Assembly: GCF_004745595.1 (NCBI RefSeq)
Contig: NZ_SRLH01000003.1
Span: forward strand, 1-64,000
Length of the DNA: 64,000 bases
Direction of reading: 5' to 3'
Origin: Flavobacterium humi
Lineage (GTDB): Bacteria > Bacteroidota > Bacteroidia > Flavobacteriales > Flavobacteriaceae
Shown: in pieces, positions 34,432 through 42,554 of the stretch
Position numbering within the stretch: the first letter of the stretch is position 1
Layout: every line of letters starts with the position of its first letter
The notes under the pieces: generated by a model
Seen by the model: only the letters and a program-made list of their open reading frames with translations
The model's database searches: none
Told to the model about the DNA's origin: nothing
Translations under genes and position numbers: made by a program

Positions 34432-36078
34432 ATGAAATCAAAAATCATAACTTTAGCTTTAAGTCTTTTGACTTACTTAAATGTATCAGCGCAAAAAAAC
34501 GAATTTGTAAAACCGGATAGTATTATTTATCCAATTCATAAATCAAACATTGGCAAGATTGCATTTATGTCACAAACCATTGCAGTTGAAAATTTTAAAC
34601 AAACAGACTTTTTACAAACATTTGAACTCAAAGAAAAAACAGACCTTACTATTCGAGTCTTTTTGGGCAACTCTTTAACAAATTATCTTCATTTATTATC
34701 GCCACAATCAACTGCCGAAGAATTGACGAAAAATGGAAATTATCAATTTACATTTGTAGTTGACAACAAAAAAGTTTATGTTGAAAATCTAAATGTTGGA
34801 GCAGGAAGTATAGAAAACAAAAATCAGAAAACAATTTTTAGAATTCCATTAATAAGTTCAATTAATGAAGATTCTTGGGGTACATTTCTTTGGAATAGAT
34901 TTTTTGGTAATGGCGGTCAAGAGGCACTTTCGGAAGGAGAACATTTTCTTAAAATTGAAATTAGACCATATTTAAAACTAAGCGAAGTCTTAACAGGAAA
35001 CATAATTGCCGAAGGACAACTAAAAATTATTGTACCTGAAATAAAAATTGACGAAAAATTAGTAAAAGTTCAACAAATTAAACCAATTAAAGATTGGCAG
35101 ATTTCTACAGCGAAAATTGACATTGCTAAAATTGAAGAGTTAAATCGAAAAATCGAAAAGAAAATCTATAAAGATGTTACAAGTATTGTAGTACTAAAAG
35201 ACAGAAAAATATTGATTGAGGAATATTTCAATGGAGCAAATAGAAATTCGCTTCACGATACACGCTCTGTAGGAAAATCATTTGCATCAACTCTTTTAGG
35301 CATTGCAATAAAGGACAAATACATTAAAAGTGAAACGCAAACTTTAAAAGAGTTTTATGATTTAAAATCCTTCCAAAATTATTCTGTATCAAAAGATAGT
35401 ATTACCTTAAAAAGTTTACTTACAATGAGTGCTACTTTTGAGGGTTCCGATATAAATTCTGAATCGCTTGGAAACGAAGAAAATATGTATCCAACTAAAA
35501 ATTGGGTTCGCTTCACGTTAGATTTACCAATTGACAAAACAAAACAGATAAATAAACAGTGGGATTATTTTACAGCAGGTTGCATCGTTTTGGGTGACAT
35601 TATTCATAAATCTGTTCCGAATGGATTAGAGAAATATTCACTTGAAAAATTATTTAAACCATTAGGGATTAAAAAATATAAATGGCAATTCACACCACAA
35701 AATGTCCCTAATACAGCAGGAAGTTTACAATTAAGTTCGTTGGACTATGCAAAATATGGGCAATTGTATAAAAATCAGGGCATTTGGAATGGCAAACAAA
35801 TAGTATCACAGGAATGGGTAACTAAAAGTTTATCGCATCAGATGAACATTTCAGAAGATGAATATTATGGTTATTTGTTTTGGAATAAAATATATAAAAT
35901 AAATGGCAAAGATTATGAAGTTTATTATTCAAGTGGAAATGGAGGAAATAGAATTTTTATGTTCAAAGACCAACCCATTGTAATTGTAATTACTTCGAAA
36001 GCATACAATACACCATACGGAGAAAAACAAATTGAAAAAATTATGCAAGAATATTTGATACCAGCAATATCTAAATAA
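34432..36078 (+). CDS. AT-rich serine hydrolase (class C beta-lactamase-like)
   Basis: 548 residues with signal peptide (MKSKIITLALSLLTYLNVSAQ). Residues about 22-225 are a separate N-terminal beta-rich domain I do not recognise. The C-terminal part is a beta-lactamase/serine hydrolase fold: catalytic SxxK in DTRSVGKSFASTL (near residue 282), the WDYFTAGCIVLGD region in place of the YxN motif, and a late SSGNGGN for the KTG-like element. Likely acts on a peptide or ester in the periplasm. The gene is clearly more AT-rich than its neighbours and sits between a terminator and tRNA-Ser, which suggests acquisition. TATATTTA at 34358-34365 may be a -7 box. Confidence 0.85.
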   Translation: MKSKIITLALSLLTYLNVSAQKNEFVKPDSIIYPIHKSNIGKIAFMSQTIAVENFKQTDFLQTFELKEKTDLTIRVFLGNSLTNYLHLLSPQSTAEELTKNGNYQFTFVVDNKKVYVENLNVGAGSIENKNQKTIFRIPLISSINEDSWGTFLWNRFFGNGGQEALSEGEHFLKIEIRPYLKLSEVLTGNIIAEGQLKIIVPEIKIDEKLVKVQQIKPIKDWQISTAKIDIAKIEELNRKIEKKIYKDVTSIVVLKDRKILIEEYFNGANRNSLHDTRSVGKSFASTLLGIAIKDKYIKSETQTLKEFYDLKSFQNYSVSKDSITLKSLLTMSATFEGSDINSESLGNEENMYPTKNWVRFTLDLPIDKTKQINKQWDYFTAGCIVLGDIIHKSVPNGLEKYSLEKLFKPLGIKKYKWQFTPQNVPNTAGSLQLSSLDYAKYGQLYKNQGIWNGKQIVSQEWVTKSLSHQMNISEDEYYGYLFWNKIYKINGKDYEVYYSSGNGGNRIFMFKDQPIVIVITSKAYNTPYGEKQIEKIMQEYLIPAISK

Positions 36079-36154
36079 AAATAACTTCTGCTAACAGCGG
36101 CCTTAATCAACTCTCAAGCCACTTTTCATATCAATTTGACACAACTCCAAAATA

Positions 36155-36195
36155 AAAAAGCCTAATTATCTGATTAACAAATAACTAGGCTTTTT
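36155..36195 (-). terminator. Rho-independent terminator after tRNA-Ser
   Basis: On the minus strand AAAAAGCCTA pairs with TAGGCTTTTT, then TTTATTTT. It directly follows the tRNA gene. Confidence 0.7.
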
Positions 36196-36196
36196 G

Positions 36197-36283
36197 CAGA
36201 GGGGATGGGATTCGAACCCACGATACAGTTACCCATATACAAACTTTCCAGGCTTGCTCCTTCAACCACTCGGACACCCCTCT
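36197..36283 (-). tRNA. tRNA-Ser(GGA)
   Basis: 87 nt. Acceptor stem AGAGGGG/CCCCTCT, anticodon stem CAAGC/GTTTG with loop CTGGAAA, so the anticodon is GGA (reads UCC/UCU), a long variable arm typical of serine, and a T arm GTGGG-TTCGAAT-CCCAT. The 3' CCA is not encoded. It is followed by its own terminator. Confidence 0.95.
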
Positions 36284-36344
36284 GAATATTTTTGCAAATA
36301 AAAGAATAAATTAGTTCAGATAAAAACTATTTTTAAAATTAATT

Positions 36345-37373
36345 TCAATTCATTTCACCACGGAGTGAAGTTTCGAATATCGTTTTGAAGACATTGTGGG
36401 CCACATTTTGCCCTAACAGGTACATTAACTTGGTGATAGCCGCCTCAGTAGTAATGTCTTTCCCGGAAATAACGCCTATTTTCTTAAGCTGCGAACTCGT
36501 CTCATATTGCCCCATATTAACGCTTCCACCGGAACATTGTGTCACATTTATGATATAAATCCCTTTATTGACTGCTTTTTCCAACGCTTCAACAAACCAG
36601 TTTTCGGTAGATGCGTTACCGGAACCATAGGTTTCCAGCACGATTCCTTTTAGATTTGACATGTCCAGAATAGTCTTGACCACATTGGCATTCATCCCTG
36701 GGAAAATCTTGACAATGGCGACATTATCGTCAAACTCCGTATGTACGTTGAGTTTTTTTGACGAAGGTTTGAGCAAAATATCTTCACTTACTTTCAGGTG
36801 CACACCCGATTCGGCCAGACAAGGGAAATTGGGAGAGGCAAATGCATTAAAATGCTCGGCACTTATTTTTGTTGTCCGGTTCCCCCTGTATAATTTGTAT
36901 TCGAAATAAAGACAGACTTCAGTAATGACCGGCTTGCCTTTGTGTTGCAGGGAAGCTACCTGAATGGCCGTAATGAGGTTTTCCTTGGCATCTGTCCTTA
37001 AATCTCCGATAGGCAATTGAGAACCGGTAAACACTACGGGTTTGTCTAGATTTTCGAGCATGAAGCCCATCGCCGAAGCGGAATAAGACATTGTATCGGA
37101 TCCGTGCAATACCACAAATCCGTCGTATTGGTTGTAGTTTTCTTTGATGATCATAGCCATTTTTACCCATTCCCGGATATTCATATTCGAAGAATCAATA
37201 GGGTTTTCGAAAGAAACGGTGGCTATATTGCAATCCAGCAACTTCAATTCCGGTATGTTCTTGAGCAGTTTACTGAAGTTGAAGGCTTTCAGGACTCCGG
37301 TTTCAAAATCTTTGACCATACCAATGGTTCCTCCGGTATAAATAAGGAGAATATTCGGTTTAGACTGCGTCAT
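36345..37373 (-). CDS. ansA: Type I L-asparaginase
   Basis: 342 residues. Catalytic elements: first threonine block ILLIYTGGTIGMVKD, second FVVLHGSDTMSYSASAMGF with Thr-Asp, then the lysine of the RTDAKENLITA region. It hydrolyses asparagine to aspartate and ammonia; no signal peptide, hence cytoplasmic (type I). Its start overlaps the stop of the upstream acyltransferase gene by 14 bases, so the two are coupled. Confidence 0.95.
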   Translation of the reverse strand: MTQSKPNILLIYTGGTIGMVKDFETGVLKAFNFSKLLKNIPELKLLDCNIATVSFENPIDSSNMNIREWVKMAMIIKENYNQYDGFVVLHGSDTMSYSASAMGFMLENLDKPVVFTGSQLPIGDLRTDAKENLITAIQVASLQHKGKPVITEVCLYFEYKLYRGNRTTKISAEHFNAFASPNFPCLAESGVHLKVSEDILLKPSSKKLNVHTEFDDNVAIVKIFPGMNANVVKTILDMSNLKGIVLETYGSGNASTENWFVEALEKAVNKGIYIINVTQCSGGSVNMGQYETSSQLKKIGVISGKDITTEAAITKLMYLLGQNVAHNVFKTIFETSLRGEMN

Positions 37374-38496
37374 TGTATTTCATTTTATTAACAACAGGAT
37401 TGGCATACATGGCGAGGAAACTTTCTTTCATCTGGTCATTTTTACCGTCTATGCGCATTTCGAGGCGCCGGGCAAAAAGGGATTTTTCCTGTTCTGTATA
37501 ACGGTCGGAGAATCGTTCGGTCTTATGCAAAACATCGTAAGCGATAAAGTTGGTCGGCCACAGTTTATATGATTTCAGGATGGATTCGTCGATAATCTGG
37601 GTTAAAGCCTGTATCTGTTTATTTGGATTGGTGTTTTCTTCTTTGATTTCGTCCAGCTCCTTGTCCAGGATGTCCCCTACATGGATATGGATGCGTTTTT
37701 TCTGCCCGATGATCCCGCTGATGATATTATTGAAATCTTCACTGGAACCTTTTATGTAGGTTTCCTGATTGGCTTCAGCCATGAGTTGCGGCATTTTAAG
37801 CGCGTCGGTCGGGTCGTATTCGTAGGAAATCGAAATAGGGACAATCTTGATTTCTTTGAAATAATCAATCGCGTTCCTGTTCCCGGAAGCCATCGCCAGC
37901 ATTTTTAAAACGCCGGAATGTGTAGCGTCATTGCCATCTTTGGTCCTTCCTTCACGCTGTGCTATCCAGACCGAACGGTTTTCGCGCAATAACAGTTGCT
38001 CTATATATTCGGACATCAGTTGCGAGCTTTGCAGCAATTCTCGGGGCGGCAAGCCTCTTTGCACTACAAAATTCCTATTGAGCCTGGAGAGTGATTTCAG
38101 GAAATCCTTCTTCACCAGGTTATCCCCTATTGCCGAAGCCGTCATCACCAACCCGTGGTCAAAAAGTGCAATATTGAGCAATGACGTATCCAGGATAATA
38201 TCCCTATGGTTCGAAATAAAAAGGTAAGAGGTATTTTGTTCCAGCTTTTCGAATCCTGAAGTACTCAGGCCGTCAGAGCTTTTCTTGAGCACCTTCTGAA
38301 TGGCTTCGTATATAAAATTACATTGAAAATCCCTGATTGAATGAGTTTTCCCCAACTGCGTTTTCCAAACCTCATCTTCCACGTCCGGGAACGTAAAATT
38401 CATCATCGCCTTCATGATGGGGTGATTAATTGCGTTTTGCAAAGCCTGATTTACTTCGGCATCATAATAGGGCCGAATAGCATCGAATTTTGACAT
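37360..38496 (-). CDS. PlsC-like glycerolipid acyltransferase
   Basis: 378 residues. Motif I is NHRDIILD (near residue 95), motif II-like VVQRGLP, motif III in VWIAQREGRTKDG, the usual order for the PlsC/GPAT fold. Lacks clear membrane helices, so peripheral. Probably acylates lysophosphatidate or glycerol-3-phosphate in membrane lipid synthesis. The histidine-to-aspartate spacing in motif I is five residues to the last Asp, so the exact catalytic pairing is unclear. First gene of a two-gene unit with ansA. Confidence 0.85.
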   Translation of the reverse strand: MSKFDAIRPYYDAEVNQALQNAINHPIMKAMMNFTFPDVEDEVWKTQLGKTHSIRDFQCNFIYEAIQKVLKKSSDGLSTSGFEKLEQNTSYLFISNHRDIILDTSLLNIALFDHGLVMTASAIGDNLVKKDFLKSLSRLNRNFVVQRGLPPRELLQSSQLMSEYIEQLLLRENRSVWIAQREGRTKDGNDATHSGVLKMLAMASGNRNAIDYFKEIKIVPISISYEYDPTDALKMPQLMAEANQETYIKGSSEDFNNIISGIIGQKKRIHIHVGDILDKELDEIKEENTNPNKQIQALTQIIDESILKSYKLWPTNFIAYDVLHKTERFSDRYTEQEKSLFARRLEMRIDGKNDQMKESFLAMYANPVVNKMKYNDAV

Positions 38497-38556
38497 TTCA
38501 GAGAATTTATTCTTACAAATGAACGAATTTTTTTTTAATCTTAGGTTAAGAAACCC

Positions 38557-39324
38557 TTACATTGCAAATACCGCCCTGGCATTTTCGGTTGTGATCCGTG
38601 CGACTTCTTCAAGAGGCATAGCATAGATTTCGGCCAGTTTTTGGGCTACAAGCGTAACGTAACCGCTTTCATTCCGTTTGCCGCGGAAAGGGGCCGGTGC
38701 CAAATAAGGAGCGTCGGTTTCCAGGACAATGTGCCGGATATCAATCTGATGCAGGAATTGGTCGATTTTTCCGTTTTTGAAAGTCACTACCCCACCTATC
38801 CCCAACTTCATATTATAGGAGATGGCCTGAAGCGCTTGTGCATACGTTCCGGAAAAGCAATGAAAAATCCCGAATAAATCGTCTGATTTCTCGAGTTCCA
38901 GGACTTCAAAAATTTCATCGAAAGCCTCACGGCAATGGATATTTATGGGCAATTTGTATTTTTTGGCCCATTGGATCTGGCGTTGGAAAGCCACTTTCTG
39001 AATGCCTAAAGTTGTTTTGTCCCAATACAGGTCTATGCCGATTTCACCGATCGCCGCAAATTTCCTTTTGGACAATTCCGCCTCGACATGTGCCAGTTCT
39101 TCTTCGTAATTTTCTTTGACATAGCAGGGATGCAGACCCATCATCAGGAAAATATTTTCCGGGTAACGGGCTTCGAGTTCATACATTTTTGAGGTGTAAC
39201 TGGAATCGATGGAAGGAATGAAAAATTTGGTAACACCGAGGGAAATGGCTTTTTGGATTATTTCATCCCGGTCTTCCTGGAATTCTTCAGAATATAAATG
39301 CGTATGTGTATCGGTCAGGTTCAT
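38557..39324 (-). CDS. TatD family metal-dependent hydrolase
   Basis: 255 residues, TIM-barrel amidohydrolase. Metal ligands in order: THTHLY (near residue 6), IGEIGIDLYW, INIHCREAF, IFHCFSGT and LETDAPYLAP. Such enzymes act as 3'-5' DNases or DNA-repair/quality-control nucleases in the cytoplasm. A possible -7 box TATTTTTG lies at 39354-39361 on the minus strand. It follows the anti-sigma gene with a 92-base gap. Confidence 0.93.
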   Translation of the reverse strand: MNLTDTHTHLYSEEFQEDRDEIIQKAISLGVTKFFIPSIDSSYTSKMYELEARYPENIFLMMGLHPCYVKENYEEELAHVEAELSKRKFAAIGEIGIDLYWDKTTLGIQKVAFQRQIQWAKKYKLPINIHCREAFDEIFEVLELEKSDDLFGIFHCFSGTYAQALQAISYNMKLGIGGVVTFKNGKIDQFLHQIDIRHIVLETDAPYLAPAPFRGKRNESGYVTLVAQKLAEIYAMPLEEVARITTENARAVFAM

Positions 39325-39416
39325 CTTTGATTGTACTGCAATATTTAGGACTGCAAAAATACAATTATTGCACCGGGTTTCACACGGAAATGAATCAAAT
39401 TATACAAAACCAGGCA

Positions 39417-40142
39417 TTAATCGAGGTCTTCCAGCAATTCCTGGGCCTTGTCAAAATCTTCAGCATCCGGAGGGATTTGTTTCAGCAATGACCGGCATTC
39501 TTGGGTTTTATGCTGTTTTAATTCCGATAGTGCCAGGTACCAGGTTGCTTTATCCTTGTAAATGGAATTTCCTTGCCGGATGGAATTCAGGACAACCGCC
39601 GCTTTGCTAAAATCATTGGTTTCAATTAAAGCAATCGCATAAAAATACTGCAGTTCGGGCGTATCCAGAACCGCCACTTTCTCAAAAGAAACAACGGCTT
39701 TTTGGTATTCTTTGCTATTGAAAAAATCCTGGGCGTCTTTCAGGCTCTTGTCTTCCGAACCCCTTTCTGTAAAATAGGCTTTCTCGTGCTGGTTGAAATC
39801 GTTGTATTCCGGATCGTTGCTTTGCATCATAAACCAAGTTCCAAACAGGATCGTAATGGACGCGGCGACTGCATATTGCCACGGCCTGAAGGAAATGACT
39901 TTAGGCTGTTTTTTTAGGCTTTCGCCAAAGTGTTCCCTGGAAATGGCTTTCAGGTTTTCCTTAAAAGCGGCCGTTTCGGGTGAAAATGAAGTGTCTAAAA
40001 AACGGGTCGTTTCGGCATACAAACGAAAATATTCCCTGAACTCAGGATCATTTTGAAGCCTTTGTTCAAAATCAAGCTTTTCTTCAGGCAGCATCTCGTT
40101 GTTGAGATAATTTTCAAAACCGATATATAATTCTTCGTTCAT
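39417..40142 (-). CDS. Membrane-anchored anti-sigma-like protein with TPR domain
   Basis: 241 residues. N-terminal ~60 residues resemble an anti-sigma domain (NYLNNEMLPEEKLDFEQRL then DPEFREYF), without zinc-binding Cys/His. One membrane helix at about 88-107 (WQYAVAASITILFGTWFMMQ). The periplasmic part holds TPR-like helices (about 130-235: AQDFFNSKEYQKAVVSFEKV, and AIALIETNDFSKAAVVLNSI). The stop of the sigma gene is 4 bases before its start, so they are co-expressed. It most likely holds the ECF sigma factor and senses something in the envelope through the TPR; this is inferred. Confidence 0.8.
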   Translation of the reverse strand: MNEELYIGFENYLNNEMLPEEKLDFEQRLQNDPEFREYFRLYAETTRFLDTSFSPETAAFKENLKAISREHFGESLKKQPKVISFRPWQYAVAASITILFGTWFMMQSNDPEYNDFNQHEKAYFTERGSEDKSLKDAQDFFNSKEYQKAVVSFEKVAVLDTPELQYFYAIALIETNDFSKAAVVLNSIRQGNSIYKDKATWYLALSELKQHKTQECRSLLKQIPPDAEDFDKAQELLEDLD

Positions 40143-40146
40143 GACG

Positions 40147-40728
40147 CTAGTTTTTAAAAGATTTGTATCTGTCCGATTGCCGGATCATTTCTGTTAACTG
40201 ACCTGTACAGAGTGATTTTTTCTTTCTCACGTAACCGTAGCTAACATTGAGTTTTTCGGCCACTTCTTCCATTGTTTTAGTTACAAAACTCAATTGGAGC
40301 AGCTCGCGGCACTTCTCTCCCAATTTCTGGAACATTTCATCGAACAAGGACTGTTTTTCATCAAAAATTTCAGTGCGCGAAACCATTCCCTGAACAGGTT
40401 CATCTATAGATACAAGATGTTCCGGAATTGTTACCTCTTTGTGGGAACGTTTTTTTAGCTCATTAAGCCATCGCCTTTTGCATAGCAGGAAAAAATAAGC
40501 ATCGAAAGGGCATGTCAGCTGCAAACCATTTGTCCTGGCCTGGTTGTAAATGACGATCAGGACTTCCTGGACAATATCCTGGGCATCGTCGTCATTGCCG
40601 CTGTTGTTCCTGATGTGGTTTTTGATTTTGGGGACAAACCGTTTGTAAATGGTTTGTATCACATCCGAATTGTTTTGCAGTAAACCGTCAATATATATTT
40701 GGTCTGAATGTAGATTTTTGCCCGTCAT
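40147..40728 (-). CDS. ECF-type sigma-70 family RNA polymerase sigma factor
   Basis: 193 residues. Region 2 is visible in SDVIQTIYKRFVPKIKNHIR and DDAQDIVQEVLIVIYNQ (near 20-60); region 4 helix-turn-helix is in TMEEVAEKLNVSYGYVRKKKS (near 150-170). It has no region 1 or 3, as for ECF factors. It should direct a special promoter class; the motif GGTAACAA-N13-TTGATATA found upstream of the divergent lipoprotein genes is a good candidate. Divergent from the lipoprotein gene at 40842 with 113 bases between. Confidence 0.92.
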   Translation of the reverse strand: MTGKNLHSDQIYIDGLLQNNSDVIQTIYKRFVPKIKNHIRNNSGNDDDAQDIVQEVLIVIYNQARTNGLQLTCPFDAYFFLLCKRRWLNELKKRSHKEVTIPEHLVSIDEPVQGMVSRTEIFDEKQSLFDEMFQKLGEKCRELLQLSFVTKTMEEVAEKLNVSYGYVRKKKSLCTGQLTEMIRQSDRYKSFKN

Positions 40729-40771
40729 GGAAAACTATTAATTGGCTAAAGTTAAAAAAATAAAAAGAATA

Positions 40772-40800
40772 GGTAACAAATTGAATCTCTAATTGATATA
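40772..40800 (+). promoter_or_regulatory. Candidate ECF promoter, copy 1
   Basis: GGTAACAA, 13-base spacer, TTGATATA, 41 bases before the ATG at 40842. The identical two boxes with the same spacer recur at 42487-42515. Spacer sequences differ, so the boxes rather than the whole stretch are conserved. Confidence 0.55.
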
Positions 40801-40841
40801 TCGGTAAATACAAAAATTACTAACCTTAAAAATTAGAAAGC

Positions 40842-41444
40842 ATGAAAGCAAATTTCAAAATAATAGGAATGGCATTGTTCTTAGGGACAGCAATCATTGG
40901 ATGCACACCTTCTCCAGCTCCGGCACCTCCGACAGGATGCAATATCGTTGGCACGGATTTCCAACAGCTTTACACAACAACATTAGCCAGTAACGCTCTT
41001 TATACCAATTACACTACAATGGATCTGGTAACGCACGAATATACTTTTACGGTCAATACTAACAAAACGGTTTGCACGGTAGGCTATCAGGGGAATGCTG
41101 CCCTTTTCGCCGGTAGTGTTCCCTACACTATTGAAATCTACAACAACACAACCAGTACACTAGTATATTCAGGAAACCACATATTCAATTCGGCTGCGAC
41201 CGACTACCAACCCATCACCCCTACAAATCTTGTTGCCGGGGACAGCTATACGATCAAGAGGATAGCGAGTAATTACCTTGGCAACATTGGAAATACCATT
41301 GGGCGAATTTTACGCTTTAACACCGGGCCGGTACCTTATCCAGTAACTTCAGGAGCTTTAACCATTACTGCCTCGAATTTTTATGGCACGGGCGGGCCGG
41401 TTCCCAACTACGGAATTCCATACATCGATATCGTTTTTCAATAA
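40842..41444 (+). CDS. Lipoprotein of unknown function
   Basis: 200 residues with a lipoprotein signal (MKANFKIIGMALFLG, lipobox AIIGC). After a Pro-rich linker (TPSPAPAPPTG), the mature part is Thr/Asn/Tyr-rich and beta-like, and I do not recognise it. Its leader DNA and signal peptide closely match those of the lipoprotein at 42555, while the mature parts do not look related. It probably heads a unit with the broken gene 24 bases downstream and is driven by the motif at 40772-40800. Confidence 0.75.
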   Translation: MKANFKIIGMALFLGTAIIGCTPSPAPAPPTGCNIVGTDFQQLYTTTLASNALYTNYTTMDLVTHEYTFTVNTNKTVCTVGYQGNAALFAGSVPYTIEIYNNTTSTLVYSGNHIFNSAATDYQPITPTNLVAGDSYTIKRIASNYLGNIGNTIGRILRFNTGPVPYPVTSGALTITASNFYGTGGPVPNYGIPYIDIVFQ

Positions 41445-41468
41445 AATAACAACATAAAAGCAAAAATC

Positions 41469-42449
41469 ATGAAAACAAATTTTAGCATAACAGGACTTTT
41501 ATTCTTCGGAATAATCACTTTGGTGAGTTGAAATAAAGACGATAGTTTTCAAGAATCTGAATATATCCCGAATGCCGGGGACTGGAATAATTTGAGAACT
41601 GAAGCATTACAAAACCAAACACAAACATTTACGGCAACAGCCGGTTCGGGAACCATCAATTTGACCTCAGCGCATGGGGTCCAGATTTCACTAAACGGAA
41701 ACGATCTTACAAAAAACGGAAATCCTGTAACAGGTGCAATCGACATCAAGTTTATTGAGCTTTTTGACAAAGGGACGATGCTGGCAACAAATAAACCTAC
41801 TATGGGTGTAATGCCAAATGGAGACAAAAGCATTTTGATTTCAGGCGGTGAATTTTACATCAATGCTACTCAGGGAGGGCAGCAACTGGGCATCAATTCT
41901 ATGATCCAGCTGCAAGTACCTGCTAACCTTACAGACCCGCTCGATGCCGGGATGGCCTTCTGGGCAGGAGACAACACCGATCCCGATAATCTTGCCTGGG
42001 TAAAACCCGCTGCCGGACCTGCCGATCACGGTGGAGCGGTCGGATTCAACCAAAGCAGCTATACGGTGACTTTTGGAAACTTCGGATGGACAAACATTGA
42101 CCGTTTTTACAATGATCCAAGGCCTAAAACCCAAATTTTGGCTACAGTCCCTTCAGGGTATGACAACACCAATAGCTCTATTTATTTGTCTGTAGATGGT
42201 GAAGGCCAAAACCAGTTGGCAAAATTCGACACCTATAATCCGGCAACCCAACAATTTAGTGAACATTATGGGCAAATCCCTATCGGCCTGCAATGCCATA
42301 TCATTTTTGCCACCGAAAGCAACGGCCAATGGAGGTATGGGATAAAAGCAGTAACCACAACCGCAAACGCCGTATATGCTTTTACCCTGGCCGAAACAAA
42401 TTTAGGAACAGAAGCCCAGATGATTGCCGCTATAAATGCAATTCAATAA
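41469..42449 (+). pseudogene. Lipoprotein gene with in-frame TGA at the lipobox cysteine
   Basis: From ATG 41469 the frame reads a signal peptide MKTNFSITGLLFFGIITLVS, then TGA at 41529-41531, then stays open for 306 more codons to 42449. The stop occupies exactly the lipobox cysteine position (LVS-stop versus MTAC in its neighbour). The rest is homologous along its length to the intact lipoprotein at 42555 (shared blocks TQTFTATAGSGTINL, FGNFGWTNIDRFY, HYGQIPIGLQCHIIF). Restart at ATG 41592 would give 285 residues without a signal. Either a recent point mutation (TGT/TGC to TGA) or a base-calling error. Confidence 0.8.
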
Positions 42450-42486
42450 TACCAACAGGTTACTTCTGAAATAATTCAAAAACAAG

Positions 42487-42515
42487 GGTAACAATTACCG
42501 TATACTGTTGATATA
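42487..42515 (+). promoter_or_regulatory. Candidate ECF promoter, copy 2
   Basis: GGTAACAA, 13-base spacer, TTGATATA, 39 bases before the ATG at 42555; identical boxes and spacing to 40772-40800. Confidence 0.55.
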
Positions 42516-42554
42516 ACACTATACACAACTATTAATCACAAAAAATTAGAAATC

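Noticed and set aside
36197..36283. tRNA as an island attachment site
   Set aside because: No repeat of the tRNA 3' end was found in the flanks, and no integrase gene is nearby. The AT-rich gene is on the 3' side of the tRNA but without a visible att duplication.
41529..41531. Selenocysteine or recoded TGA in the lipoprotein
   Set aside because: Selenocysteine insertion is not expected at a lipobox position, and no stem-loop following the TGA was seen. A mutation or sequencing error is simpler.
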